Notes under the pieces: model-generated
Databases searched by the model: none
What the model was told of the DNA's origin: nothing
The model's input: only the letters and a program-made list of their open reading frames with translations
Part shown: positions 1-8,197 of the stretch, piece after piece
How the letters are laid out: every line of letters begins with the position of its first letter
Position numbering within the stretch: position 1 is the first letter of the stretch
Position numbers and translations under genes: made by a program
Source of the DNA: Pseudobutyrivibrio sp. YE44
GTDB taxonomy: Bacteria > Bacillota > Clostridia > Lachnospirales > Lachnospiraceae
DNA length: 64,000 bases
Reading direction: 5' to 3'
Assembly (NCBI RefSeq): GCF_900104335.1
Contig: NZ_FMXT01000001.1
Location: 827,516 to 891,515, forward strand

Positions 1-995
1 TCAATCACTCCTGTTCCAAATGTTTCAACTGCGATTGAAACTGGCTTTGCAACACCAATAGCGTATGCAAGTTCAACCTCAACTCTCTTAGCAACACCTG
101 CTGCTACAAGATTTTTTGCCACCCATCTAGCTGCATAGGCTGCAGAACGATCGACCTTTGTTGGATCCTTTCCTGAAAAAGCTCCGCCGCCATGGCGACC
201 AGTTCCACCATAGGTATCCACGATTATCTTTCGTCCTGTCAGTCCTGCATCTCCCTGTGGACCACCGATAACAAATCTTCCAGTTGGATTTACATAATAA
301 ATTGTGTCTTCATCTAGGAGTTCTTCTGGAATTACCGGCTTGATAACATACTTGATGATATCTTCTCTAATCTGCTCAAGAGTTACATCCTCTGCATGCT
401 GTGTTGAAATAACAATGGTATGTACTCTCTTTACAGTGTGTCCATCTTCAGCGAATTCAACTGTTACCTGAGATTTTCCATCTGGTCTAAGGTATGGAAG
501 TGTTCCATCCTTTCGAACCTTTGTAAGCTGTCTAGTAAGACGATGAGCAAATGAAATAGCTGGTGGAAGAAACTCTGGTGTTTCGTCTGTTGCATATCCA
601 AAAATGATTCCCTGATCTCCTGCTCCTGTACCAAAATCCTTTGTCTCTCCTTCCTGCTTTGATTCGTATGCTTTATCAACACCAAGTGCGATATCTGCTG
701 ACTGCTCATCTATTGATGTAAGCACTGCTATTGAATCTGCGTTGTAACCATCTACATTGTTTACATATCCAATCTCTCTGATTGTTTCCTTTGCTATCTT
801 TGCAATATCTACATAAGCCTTTGTTGTGATTTCACCAACCACAAGTGCCAGTCCAGTTGCAACTGTTGTCTCAGCTGCTACTCTTGAATAAGGATCCTGA
901 GCTAATAACTCATCGAGAATTGCATCTGAAATTTGATCTGCAATTTTGTCTGGATGTCCCTCTGTTACTGATTCTGATGTGAATAACTTTCCCAT
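1..995 (-). CDS. metK: S-adenosylmethionine synthetase (3' end outside window)
   Basis: Makes S-adenosylmethionine from methionine and ATP in the cytosol. The 331 codons present begin at an ATG preceded by an AGGAGAAAAA-type ribosome binding site. They show GHPDK near residues 13-17, GAGDQG near 123-130, and the C-terminal-side GGGAFSGKD loop near 268-280; only about the last 60 residues are missing beyond the window edge. The gene follows yezD and a terminator hairpin, at the end of a leader region controlled by a sulfur-type operator. The family is highly conserved, so identification is secure. Confidence 0.97.
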   Translation of the reverse strand, partial: MGKLFTSESVTEGHPDKIADQISDAILDELLAQDPYSRVAAETTVATGLALVVGEITTKAYVDIAKIAKETIREIGYVNNVDGYNADSIAVLTSIDEQSADIALGVDKAYESKQEGETKDFGTGAGDQGIIFGYATDETPEFLPPAISFAHRLTRQLTKVRKDGTLPYLRPDGKSQVTVEFAEDGHTVKRVHTIVISTQHAEDVTLEQIREDIIKYVIKPVIPEELLDEDTIYYVNPTGRFVIGGPQGDAGLTGRKIIVDTYGGTGRHGGGAFSGKDPTKVDRSAAYAARWVAKNLVAAGVAKRVEVELAYAIGVAKPVSIAVETFGTGVI

Positions 996-1045
996 ATTTT
1001 TTCTCCTTTTCCTTTTCATTTTTTCTAATTGGGGTTGTTTTTTAT

Positions 1046-1112
1046 AAAAAAAGAGGCTCAAGATAACAACTCATCTGCTAATTAGCAAATGATGCTTTTA
1101 TCTTGAACCTCT
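1046..1112 (-). terminator. Terminator/attenuator hairpin between yezD and metK
   Basis: Two 15-base arms (1052-1066 and 1098-1112) pair nearly perfectly around an inner CATTTGC-type stem. On the minus strand they are followed by seven T residues. The hairpin would stop most transcripts of the leader/tRNA/yezD unit before metK, or act as an attenuator that sets metK read-through. I see no SAM-I riboswitch core here. Confidence 0.8.
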
Positions 1113-1143
1113 AGTTTGTCTAGTCAGTTCTATGAACTCTTCC

Positions 1144-1287
1144 CTATAATCTTATTTTTTCACTTTTGTCTATCTGGATGATTTTTCCATCCTGAATAAC
1201 AATGTTTACGGAGCCAAATTTTATCGACTCGATGTAATCTTTAATTTGTGCCAGTTGTCTTTCGGTAACCTCTTTTACTTCAGCCAT
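1144..1287 (-). CDS. yezD: YezD-type small protein (DUF2292)
   Basis: A 47-residue protein starting at an ATG behind a strong AAAAGGAGAGGAA ribosome binding site. The second half, FGSVNIVIQDGKIIQIDKSE, matches my memory of the DUF2292/YezD family, a short predicted two-strand sheet ending in KIRL. Family members are small and uncharacterised but recurrently sit in cysteine/methionine loci. Here the gene is co-directional with an upstream tRNA-Cys-like gene and a Cys-rich leader peptide, and lies before metK, which supports a sulfur-related role. The biochemical function is unknown. Confidence 0.8.
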   Translation of the reverse strand: MAEVKEVTERQLAQIKDYIESIKFGSVNIVIQDGKIIQIDKSEKIRL

Positions 1288-1323
1288 TTCCTCTCCTTTT
1301 ACTTTGTTATTTTTAACTTACAC

Positions 1324-1393
1324 TGGTGCTAGTTGGATTCGAACCAACAACTTCAGCTTTGCGAGCCTATGCCATTCCAGCGGCTATAGCACC
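1324..1393 (-). tRNA. tRNA-Cys(GCA)-like gene with non-canonical features
   Basis: The minus strand folds into a cloverleaf. The 7-bp acceptor is GGTGCTA/TAGCACC, the D-arm is GCC-GCTGGAAT-GGC, and the T-arm is GTTGG-TTCGAAT-CCAAC with a 4-nt variable loop. The anticodon loop reads TCGCAAA, placing GCA (Cys) at 34-36. Oddities are C instead of the near-universal U at 33, an A28-G42 mismatch in the anticodon stem, A at discriminator 73 where bacterial tRNA-Cys normally has U, and no encoded CCA. The 5' end directly abuts a terminator T-tract, and yezD begins 36 bases beyond the 3' end, so it is probably part of that transcript. Confidence 0.75.
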
Positions 1394-1430
1394 AAAAAAG
1401 CCACTGCCTAGTCTCCCAAGCAGTGGCTTT
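1394..1430 (-). terminator. Intrinsic terminator between Cys leader peptide and tRNA (putative attenuator)
   Basis: The arms AAAGCCACTGC and GCAGTGGCTTT (1420-1430 and 1397-1407) close a 12-base loop and run into six T residues (minus strand, 1399-1394). The next base is G1 of the tRNA. Expression of the tRNA and yezD from the upstream promoter therefore requires read-through. A segment inside the leader ORF (1478-1487) can pair with the 5' arm and could act as an antiterminator. Confidence 0.8.
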
Positions 1431-1437
1431 CGATTAT

Positions 1438-1451
1438 TTCGTATTTACGAA
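1438..1451. repeat. Palindrome TTCGTATTTACGAA between leader ORF and terminator
   Basis: A perfect inverted repeat with 6-bp arms and a 2-base centre, placed right after the leader peptide stop codon. The core CGTAAATACG/CGTATTTACG occurs six times in the window, far above chance. Confidence 0.6.
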
Positions 1452-1571
1452 TTAATCTCTTTCAGGAGCAAGACAAGAAGCCATGCACCCTAAAGCTTTT
1501 TGCCCTTGGGAGTATAGCGATTCGCACATACACATACAACAACAGATTTCAGTATTAAAATATGGTCTCAT
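1452..1571 (-). CDS. Cysteine-rich leader peptide, 39 aa
   Basis: An ATG preceded by AAAGGAGCAAGACA (near-ideal spacing) opens a 39-codon ORF whose residues 10-16 are CCCMCMC, with further Cys at 29 and 33: seven Cys in all, too dense for chance. It is the first ORF of a transcript whose promoter overlaps a sulfur-type operator, and it is followed by a terminator, the tRNA-Cys-like gene, yezD and metK. The layout is that of a translation-coupled attenuator sensing Cys-tRNA. The alternative is a stable metal- or sulfur-binding microprotein. No homolog is known to me. Confidence 0.75.
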   Translation of the reverse strand: MRPYFNTEICCCMCMCESLYSQGQKALGCMASCLAPERD

Positions 1572-1595
1572 TGTCTTGCTCCTTTCTCTCATTAA

Positions 1596-1648
1596 AGCTT
1601 CCCTTTGAGGGGAAGCTGTCAGCTTCAGCTGACTGATGAGGTGTTATT
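1596..1648. repeat. Intergenic palindromic repeat (GGGGAAGCTGTCAGCT...GATGAGGTG type)
   Basis: Two adjacent hairpins (AGCTTCCC-TTTGA-GGGGAAGCT and GTCAGCT-TC-AGCTGAC) are followed by TGATGAGGTGTTATT. Related copies lie at 43121-43171 and 43984-44089. This copy sits in the 5' untranslated region of the leader peptide transcript. Confidence 0.6.
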
Positions 1649-1671
1649 TCTGATTCATTTAACTTGCTGAT

Positions 1672-1704
1672 AATATAACTTTAAAAACCTATCAAGTCAA
1701 TAGG
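1672..1704 (-). promoter_or_regulatory. Promoter with Rrf2-type operator for the leader/tRNA/yezD unit
   Basis: On the minus strand, TTGACT (1700-1695), a 17-base spacer and TATATT (1677-1672) form a good sigma-A promoter. The -35 lies inside the inverted repeat CCTATCAAGTCAATAGG (1688-1704), one of five matching sites in the window. Confidence 0.75.
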
Positions 1705-1727
1705 TTTAATAATTGGTAAAAATAATA

Positions 1728-1756
1728 GCCAGTCATAAAATGAATTAATAACTGGC
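1728..1756 (-). terminator. Terminator of the 2H phosphoesterase gene
   Basis: GCCAGT/ACTGGC arms around an AT-rich loop, followed on the minus strand by TATTATTTTT. A diverged copy of this hairpin plus the adjoining operator is found at 40298-40362. Confidence 0.6.
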
Positions 1757-1771
1757 TTTTATTTCTAACTA

Positions 1772-2296
1772 TTATTGTAATTTAACCCGTACTATATCCC
1801 TATGGGGATTAGTCTTAGCAATTCCAAGCTCTTCTATCCTTGCCTCCATTGGTACAAAGGATTTTTGCAAATATGAAAATGCCTCCCTCATCTGCTCTGG
1901 TTCAAGAGTCTTCCCCAAAGTAATATGTGGCATCCAAGAATAAGGCTGATAGTACTTGCTGAAGGATACTCCTTCTATATCCTTCAACGCATCATATAGC
2001 GTTGCCTGCATTCCCATCAGATATTCATTAATTACAGGAGCTGCATAGATTACGCCAGGTAATATCTGCCCTAAAGTAGGAACATAAATATCTCCTACAG
2101 ATAGTGCTTTCATTATAGTCTCAGCATTCTCTACTACCATATCCTCATCCCTAACCTCTATGCTAAGTATGGTTATATGTGGTGGCACATTATTATCAAG
2201 CATAAAACTATTCCCACAAGCTTTTGCAACCCCATCTATATATCCTGCCATACTCTTGTTTGTTTTTATATCAAAGTACGCTGATACAAGAATCAT
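1772..2296 (-). CDS. 2H phosphoesterase, LigT/2'-5' RNA ligase-like
   Basis: A 174-residue protein with the paired catalytic motifs of the 2H superfamily: PHIT at residues 39-42 and PHIT at 123-126, each histidine in an HxT motif. Such enzymes act on cyclic phosphate or 2'-5' linked nucleotides in RNA or small-molecule metabolism. The substrate cannot be told from sequence. It lies just downstream of copA with its own terminator, and I see no functional link to copper. Confidence 0.75.
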   Translation of the reverse strand: MILVSAYFDIKTNKSMAGYIDGVAKACGNSFMLDNNVPPHITILSIEVRDEDMVVENAETIMKALSVGDIYVPTLGQILPGVIYAAPVINEYLMGMQATLYDALKDIEGVSFSKYYQPYSWMPHITLGKTLEPEQMREAFSYLQKSFVPMEARIEELGIAKTNPHRDIVRVKLQ

Positions 2297-2306
2297 ATCT
2301 TGCTCC

Positions 2307-2510
2307 TTATTTTATCCCAACATACTCATATCCAGCTTCTTCAACAGCAGCCTTAATAAGAGCTTCATCTACATCCTTTGATGTTTCAAGAGTTACTAAA
2401 TTCTCCTCGTGAGATGCAACTGCACTTTCGATACCATCGATTGCCTCAAGGGCTTTCTTTACATGAGCCTCACAATGCTGACACATCATTCCATTAACTG
2501 TAATTTTCAT
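2307..2510 (-). CDS. copZ: Possible internally initiated CopZ-like copper chaperone
   Basis: The last 67 codons of copA encode a complete CopZ-size domain ([16 protein letters not shown]...). Its ATG is preceded by GGAAAGGAAGGTAGAAAA, a credible internal ribosome binding site at normal spacing. Free CopZ could therefore be made from within copA. This is inference; the domain may only ever exist fused. Confidence 0.4.
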   Translation of the reverse strand: MKITVNGMMCQHCEAHVKKALEAIDGIESAVASHEENLVTLETSKDVDEALIKAAVEEAGYEYVGIK

Positions 2511-4877
2511 TTTTCTACCTTCCTTTCCTGATTCATCTACCGAAGAATCATTTGTTACTGATTTAATTATATTGCCTGTAATGGCATTTTTTATCCTTTT
2601 GTCTTTACTGCTATCCTGGACTTTTATCCAGTTTAATCTCAGTGCATTCGATACCACACAAAAACTTGATAATCCCATAGCTGCTGCACCAAACATTGGA
2701 TTAAGAGTCCATCCAAAAGCAGCCACATAACATCCTGCTGCAAGAGGTATGCCAATTACATTATAAAAGAATGCCCAGAAAAGATTCTCATGAATATTTC
2801 TGATGGTTGCCCTAGAAATTCTAATGGCTGCTGCAACATCTAAAATGCTTCCCTTCATCAAGACCACATCTGCCGCATCAATAGCTATATCAGTTCCTGC
2901 ACCAATGGCTATACCAATATCTGCTCGTGTAAGAGCAGGAGCATCGTTAATACCATCACCTACCATTGCAACCTTACCATAAGTCATCAGCTCTTTTATG
3001 ATAGCTTCCTTTCCATCAGGAAGAACTCCTGCTACCACCTCATCCACACCAGCCTGGTCAGCAATGGCCTTTGCTGTGATTTCATTGTCACCGGTTAGGA
3101 GCACCACGTGGATTCCCATATTCTTAAGCTGTGTAATAGCCTCTGCCGAATCTTCCTTAATGGTATCTGCAACTGCAATCATTCCAATAACAGAGGTCTC
3201 TCTTACAAATAAAACTGGGGTCTTTCCCTGTGCTGAAAGCTTTGTCATTTTAGTCTTGTGAGCTTCATCAATAGCACCAGTAATTCCAATTATAAACTTT
3301 TCATTTCCACCAGCAATTGTCTTACCTTCAAGAACAGCCTTCAAGCCGTTTCCTGATAAAGCTTCAAACTGCTCTGTCTCTGCTAATGCTATTCCATCTT
3401 CCAAAGCCTTCTCTACAATTGCCTTTGAAATAGGATGCTCGCTTTTTACTTCAAGAGCATAGGCCGTTCTAAGCAACTCTTCTTTGCTGATACACTCTGC
3501 AGGTATAACATCTGTCACCTTCATTACACCAGTGGTAACTGTTCCTGTCTTATCAAGGGCAACTATCTGAGTTTTTCCAACCATTTCCTGCGAGGCTGCT
3601 GTTTTATATAGAATTCCTGACTTTGCTCCTACACCATTTCCAACCATAATGGCAACAGGTGTAGCAAGACCAAGGGCACAAGGGCAACTAATAACCAGCA
3701 CCGAAACGGCTCTTGCAATAGCGTAGCCTACTGTCTGTCCTGCTATCAACCAAGCCACAAATGTAATGATAGCTATACCTATAACAACAGGCACAAACAC
3801 GCCTGAAACTCTATCTGCAATCTTTGCTATAGGGGCTTTTGTGGCTGCTGCATCGCTAACCATTCGAATGATTCCAGCAAGGGTTGTATCCTCGCCAACT
3901 CTTGTGGCCTCACAAATCATATAACCAGATGTATTAATGGTAGCTGCTGATACCTTATCTCCCACCTGCTTTTCAACAGGGACGCTTTCTCCTGTGAGAG
4001 CAGATTCATTAACAGAGCTTTCTCCACTAATTACCTTTCCATCCACCGGAATTGATTCCCCTGGTCGAACCACGAATCTATCACCGACCTTGACCTCTTC
4101 AATGGGAACTGTCTTTTCCACATCCCCTTCTATAATAACTGCTGTCTTAGGAGCCATCTTCATAAGAGACTTAAGAGCATCAGTGGTCTTTCCCTTTGAC
4201 TTAGCTTCTAAAGTCTTTCCTACAGTAATAAGAGTAAGGATGGTTGCGGCAGATTCAAAGTAAAACTGATCCATGAAATACATTATCTGTGTTTCATCTC
4301 CAGCAACCACTGCACCACTCATAGCAAATAAAGCATACACGCTATATCCAAAGGAGGCTGTGGCGCCAAGAGCAACTAGTGTATCCATATTTGGAGATCT
4401 ATGAATCAGCCCCTTAAAACCGCTTATGAAAAACTTCTGATTTATTACCATAATAAATCCAGAAATCAAAAGTTCATACAAGCCCATTGCCACATGATTG
4501 CCATCCATAAAAGCTGGAAGAGGCCAGTTCCATAACATATGGCCCATAGATACATACATCAGAGGGATTAAAAGAATCACTGAGGCTATCAATCGCTTTT
4601 TCAGCTTTGGTGTTTCTGTATCTTTAAGAGAATCCTCATAAGAGTTCGAAGCACCACCTGCTGTCCTTCCACTTGAGGAGCCCTTAAGGCTTGCTCCATA
4701 ACCTGCAGCTTCAACTGCCTTTATTATTTCCTCTGAGGATGCGCTGCCCTCCACTCCCATAGAGTTTGTAAGAAGGCTAACAGCACAACTATCAACACCT
4801 TCTAAGGCATTTACAGCTTTTTCAACTCTGGCCTGACAGGCAGCACAGCTCATTCCTGTTACATTGTATTGTTCCAT
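2307..4877 (-). CDS. copA: Copper-exporting P1B-type ATPase with fused C-terminal metal-binding domain
   Basis: An 856-residue inner-membrane pump. The N-terminal heavy-metal domain has CAAC at 11-14. The actuator motif TGES is near 295, the transmembrane CPC near 397, the phosphorylation motif DKTGT near 440, an HP dipeptide in the N domain, and GDGINDAP near 644; CPC indicates Cu(I). Unusually, a second ferredoxin-like domain with CQHC is attached at the C-terminus (residues 790-856), resembling the chaperone CopZ. It follows csoR by 8 bases and is surely in the same CsoR-controlled operon. Confidence 0.95.
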   Translation of the reverse strand: MEQYNVTGMSCAACQARVEKAVNALEGVDSCAVSLLTNSMGVEGSASSEEIIKAVEAAGYGASLKGSSSGRTAGGASNSYEDSLKDTETPKLKKRLIASVILLIPLMYVSMGHMLWNWPLPAFMDGNHVAMGLYELLISGFIMVINQKFFISGFKGLIHRSPNMDTLVALGATASFGYSVYALFAMSGAVVAGDETQIMYFMDQFYFESAATILTLITVGKTLEAKSKGKTTDALKSLMKMAPKTAVIIEGDVEKTVPIEEVKVGDRFVVRPGESIPVDGKVISGESSVNESALTGESVPVEKQVGDKVSAATINTSGYMICEATRVGEDTTLAGIIRMVSDAAATKAPIAKIADRVSGVFVPVVIGIAIITFVAWLIAGQTVGYAIARAVSVLVISCPCALGLATPVAIMVGNGVGAKSGILYKTAASQEMVGKTQIVALDKTGTVTTGVMKVTDVIPAECISKEELLRTAYALEVKSEHPISKAIVEKALEDGIALAETEQFEALSGNGLKAVLEGKTIAGGNEKFIIGITGAIDEAHKTKMTKLSAQGKTPVLFVRETSVIGMIAVADTIKEDSAEAITQLKNMGIHVVLLTGDNEITAKAIADQAGVDEVVAGVLPDGKEAIIKELMTYGKVAMVGDGINDAPALTRADIGIAIGAGTDIAIDAADVVLMKGSILDVAAAIRISRATIRNIHENLFWAFFYNVIGIPLAAGCYVAAFGWTLNPMFGAAAMGLSSFCVVSNALRLNWIKVQDSSKDKRIKNAITGNIIKSVTNDSSVDESGKEGRKMKITVNGMMCQHCEAHVKKALEAIDGIESAVASHEENLVTLETSKDVDEALIKAAVEEAGYEYVGIK

Positions 4878-4885
4878 AACTCCAC

Positions 4886-5224
4886 CTATTTCATAAGCTT
4901 CTGTAAAGTAACCACAAGCTCATCTATAATCTCATCATTACCTTCACGAATATTATCTGCTACACAGGTGCGCATATGATTTGCTAGAAGCACCTTGTTG
5001 AAACTATTAAGTGCACTTGTGATTGCTGATACCTGAATCAAGATATCTGTACAGTATGCATCATTTTCAAGCATGCCTTCTACACCTCTCACCTGACCTT
5101 CGATTCGTTTGAGACGATTCATTAAATCCTTAAACTCTTTTTCGTCTCTATCTTTTGTTTTGCCTGAACAACAGCAACATTCTGCTGTTTCTTCTATATC
5201 ATGATTATGTTTTGACTCTGCCAT
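4886..5224 (-). CDS. csoR: Copper-sensing repressor CsoR
   Basis: A 112-residue all-helical repressor. The Cu(I) ligands of the family are visible as C in YCTDIL (about residue 57) and H and C in NHMRTC (about 82-86). The N-terminal 20 residues carry extra HNH and CCCC metal ligands, an extension not always present. It precedes copA by 8 bases, with two consensus operators upstream. It should release DNA on binding Cu(I), derepressing csoR-copA. Confidence 0.93.
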   Translation of the reverse strand: MAESKHNHDIEETAECCCCSGKTKDRDEKEFKDLMNRLKRIEGQVRGVEGMLENDAYCTDILIQVSAITSALNSFNKVLLANHMRTCVADNIREGNDEIIDELVVTLQKLMK

Positions 5225-5244
5225 ATAAACCTCCTAAATAATAC

Positions 5245-5261
5245 ATACCCCCTCAGGGTAT
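5245..5261. promoter_or_regulatory. CsoR operator 2
   Basis: Minus-strand ATACCCTGAGGGGGTAT matches the known CsoR box (TACCC-n-GGGGGTA). It lies between the promoter and the csoR start codon. Confidence 0.85.
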
Positions 5262-5275
5262 CTATATCTAACCCC

Positions 5276-5304
5276 AATATATACCCCCGCAGGGTATTTG
5301 TCAA
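5276..5304 (-). promoter_or_regulatory. csoR-copA promoter with CsoR operator 1 in the spacer
   Basis: Minus-strand TTGACA (5304-5299), a 17-base spacer and TATATT (5281-5276). The spacer carries ATACCCTGCGGGGGTAT (5281-5297), a CsoR box, so bound repressor would block polymerase. Confidence 0.88.
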
Positions 5305-5430
5305 TATATTATCCTAAGAACTTCCTCTCCTAATGTATTACCTCCTACTACAGCACAATTCACCAAATGATAATATATTTCATATATGATATGATTTAGG
5401 TGACTATAAACAAATAAAAAGGTGAACAAT

Positions 5431-7152
5431 ATGACATACAAATATACTCATATACTAAGTACAATCCTATTAGTTGTTGGTGTTGCTCTATGCCTTTGGG
5501 CTGGAGTAAAAGTACTAAACACTATAGATATTCGACAAGGTATCGATAACTCCGTTGATAGTGGCTACAGCTTTGATATTAATGATTTCCATGTGGAGCT
5601 TGACGTTGATGAGCACAAGTCTGTCCAGGTACAGGAAAAGATTGATGTTAATTTCCATTATGATTATAACCATGGCATTTATAGATTTATCCCTGAATGG
5701 CTAATCTACACCGCAAAGGATGGAAAGGCCACTTCTCATAGGTATAAAATTTCAGACTTAAAATGCTCTGGTGAGAAATACGAAGTAGACACCATTAAGG
5801 GAAAACAACGCATTAAAATTGGTGACCCTAACATCTATTTGGATGCAGGCCCTCATACCTACAACATTAGTTATACATACGATATGGGTACTGATCCTTA
5901 TGATGGCTTCGATGAATTTATCTTCCACGCCTATGGAGATTACTGGGGACCATCAATTGACCACAGTTCCATAACCATCAACTTTCCAAAAGAGCTTCCT
6001 GAAGATACTAAGGTTCATTTCTTCACGGACAAAACCAGACACTGGGACGATACCGATAAAGTAACCTATCAAATTAATGGCTCGACTCTTACAGCTAGCT
6101 ATAACGACGTCTTATATCGCTCCCTTACTGTAGATGTAGAATTACCTGAGGGCTACTTTGAAGAAGGCAGCAACAATTATGGTTACGTCGCTCTTATAAT
6201 ATGTATACTATGTCTTGTTGCAGGAATTGTCTTTTTCATTTTATGGGTTTTAAATGGACGAGATTTCAAAGAGTATGCAGAAGAGATTGTTTTTAATGCT
6301 CATGATAATTTAGATGCTGCAGAAATTGGTTATGCCTACAAGAAGGCCACTGGAAGAAAATTAACAATCGCACTTATCATTTCATTAGCTGCCAAAGGCT
6401 ACATCACAATCCGTACATCAGCAGATGCAAAAAGCATTAAGGTTGAACGAGAAAAGGGCGCTGACACTTTCCTTTCTGCTAATGAGCTTTTGGTTTACAG
6501 ACAGCTGTTTTCTTCAGGAAGCTCTACCGACTTAGCTACCAACAAAACCTTCTATCAGGTATTTAATCAAGTTGACAAATGTGTTGTCTCCTCTTTGGAG
6601 GAAAAAATCCATGATATGAAGTCGGCAAAACTAAAACTATACTCAGGTCTATGTCTTGTAATTAATGTAATTCTTCTTAAGTTGGCCTATTGTAATATAG
6701 AAGATTTAAATCCAAAGCTTAATTATTTATACCTGCTTGCAGCCATCGGATTAGCACTTCATATTTTTGCTACCATTGTTATGGAGCGAAAGACTCAGTA
6801 CGGAGAGGATCTATTCAATCGAATCAAAGCCTTTAGGAATTACTTGATTGAAGTTGATAAGAATCAAATTAACAACTACACCGAAAACAATCCTAATTAT
6901 ATATACGAGCTTATGGCCTATGCCTACGTATTAGATGTTTCAAAAATTTGGATTAACAAATTTGATATTCCTAATGATCCTGCCTTTGACTACATCTATA
7001 ATATGGATAATTATTACAACTATGTTTACACTCCAGCTAGATCATCATCTTCCTCTTCTTCATCCTCTTCTAGTGGATGTTCAAGCTGTGGCGGTGGCTG
7101 CTCAAGCTGTGGTGGCGGATGTTCCTCTTGTGGAGGTGGCGGCTCTTGGTAG
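5431..7152 (+). CDS. DUF2207-type membrane protein with Cys-Gly repeat tail
   Basis: About 573 residues from the ATG at 5431, chosen over an in-frame GTG 9 bases earlier because AAGGTGAAC supplies the ribosome binding site. It has an N-terminal membrane segment (about 5-28) and an extracytoplasmic beta-rich domain to about 235. A second membrane helix (about 245-270) is followed by a cytoplasmic region with two more helices. The C-terminus is a run of about 11 Ser followed by three copies of GCSSCGG and GGSW. Gly-rich tails ending in SW are familiar in this family; the regular six-Cys version is unusual. The radical SAM gene downstream starts 11 bases after the stop. Confidence 0.8.
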   Translation: MTYKYTHILSTILLVVGVALCLWAGVKVLNTIDIRQGIDNSVDSGYSFDINDFHVELDVDEHKSVQVQEKIDVNFHYDYNHGIYRFIPEWLIYTAKDGKATSHRYKISDLKCSGEKYEVDTIKGKQRIKIGDPNIYLDAGPHTYNISYTYDMGTDPYDGFDEFIFHAYGDYWGPSIDHSSITINFPKELPEDTKVHFFTDKTRHWDDTDKVTYQINGSTLTASYNDVLYRSLTVDVELPEGYFEEGSNNYGYVALIICILCLVAGIVFFILWVLNGRDFKEYAEEIVFNAHDNLDAAEIGYAYKKATGRKLTIALIISLAAKGYITIRTSADAKSIKVEREKGADTFLSANELLVYRQLFSSGSSTDLATNKTFYQVFNQVDKCVVSSLEEKIHDMKSAKLKLYSGLCLVINVILLKLAYCNIEDLNPKLNYLYLLAAIGLALHIFATIVMERKTQYGEDLFNRIKAFRNYLIEVDKNQINNYTENNPNYIYELMAYAYVLDVSKIWINKFDIPNDPAFDYIYNMDNYYNYVYTPARSSSSSSSSSSSGCSSCGGGCSSCGGGCSSCGGGGSW

Positions 7153-7163
7153 GAGAATTTGTA

Positions 7164-8147
7164 ATGCAATGGCATATCGGTGAAGCCTGTAATTTAAAAT
7201 GCCTTCACTGCTATCAGGAAAGTCATACGCCTATACAATTAGAATATGATCAGCTTTTATCTATCCTCAATCAGTATAGACAGCTTCTTAAAAAGCTTGA
7301 TGTAAAAGGACATATAAATCTTACTGGAGGAGAGCCCCTTTGCTCTCCTCACTTTTATAAACTGTTGGAGGAATTTAAAAAGGATAGTGATTTGTACAGC
7401 TTTTCTATTCTGACTAATGGTACCCTTATTACCCCTGAGGTAGCAGAAAAAATAAGTAGCTACAATCCTGAATATGTTCAGGTGAGCCTTGAAGGTGGAA
7501 AGCGTACCAATGACTATATTCGAGGCAAAGGCGTATACAAAAAGGTTGGTAAAGCAATTGACTCCCTAAAAAAATTCGGAATCTTTGTTTCCATATCCTT
7601 CACCGCCACAAAGATAAATTGCAAAGAATTTCCTAAGGTGGTTAAGTTTGCCAAGAAGCATAAGGTTGATAATGTATGGTCTGATAGATTTATCCCCCTT
7701 GGAGATGAAAAAGATGTAGAGCTTATAATGGATAGCAAAGAAACTGCAGCGTATCTTAAGCTGATGCAAGCTGAACGCTTTAAGCTTATGCAAAAGCATA
7801 GCAAAACCAGGATTTCCATGTATCGTGCACTGCAATTCATCTTCACCAACGACTATCCATACCAGTGTACCGCAGGAGATAGTCTCCTGACTGTTATGGA
7901 AAACGGTGACCTGGTACCTTGTCGTCGTATGCCTATTGTAGTAGGTAATCTTCTTTCTGAGGATATGTACGAGCTATACATGAATAGCCCAACCTTGAAG
8001 ATGTTAAGAGAAGATACTACTCCTGAGGATTGTAAGGGCTGCGAGCATGAAACCTTCTGCAAGGGCGGCTTGAAATGCTTAACCTATGCTCTCTATAAAG
8101 ATTTAAACCATAAGGATGTTGGTTGCACTGACGCTTTATACGAATAG
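7164..8147 (+). CDS. Radical SAM/SPASM domain enzyme
   Basis: 327 residues from the ATG at 7164 (TAGGAGAATTTGTA upstream); a longer reading to 7077 would overlap the previous gene and lacks a binding site. CNLKCLHC (9-16) binds the SAM-cleaving cluster and GGEP is at about 55-58. The C-terminal third has SPASM-type cysteines: QC, VPC, CKGCEHETFCKGGLKC and GC. Such enzymes modify peptides or protein side chains. Its immediate partner ends in a repeated Cys-Gly tail, an obvious candidate substrate. It resembles anaerobic sulfatase-maturase and peptide-maturase relatives, but no sulfatase is near. Confidence 0.85.
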   Translation: MQWHIGEACNLKCLHCYQESHTPIQLEYDQLLSILNQYRQLLKKLDVKGHINLTGGEPLCSPHFYKLLEEFKKDSDLYSFSILTNGTLITPEVAEKISSYNPEYVQVSLEGGKRTNDYIRGKGVYKKVGKAIDSLKKFGIFVSISFTATKINCKEFPKVVKFAKKHKVDNVWSDRFIPLGDEKDVELIMDSKETAAYLKLMQAERFKLMQKHSKTRISMYRALQFIFTNDYPYQCTAGDSLLTVMENGDLVPCRRMPIVVGNLLSEDMYELYMNSPTLKMLREDTTPEDCKGCEHETFCKGGLKCLTYALYKDLNHKDVGCTDALYE

Positions 8148-8164
8148 AAGAATAAGATATTAAA

Positions 8165-8197
8165 ATGCCCCAAGGCTTTAAAGCCCTGGGGTATTTT
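8165..8197. terminator. Bidirectional terminator
   Basis: CCCCAAGGCTTTAAAGCCCTGGGG followed by TATTTTTT on the plus strand, with an A/T-rich flank for the minus strand. It serves the radical SAM gene and the end of the convergent cluster, whose last stop codon lies inside the hairpin. Confidence 0.85.

Noticed and set aside
1046..1143. SAM riboswitch upstream of metK
   Set aside because: Only a simple long hairpin with a T-tract is present; no SAM-I, SAM-II or SAM-III core could be recognised.
7077..7163. Longer N-terminus for the radical SAM enzyme
   Set aside because: It overlaps the Cys-Gly tail of the previous gene in another frame and lacks a binding site; the ATG at 7164 has TAGGAG.
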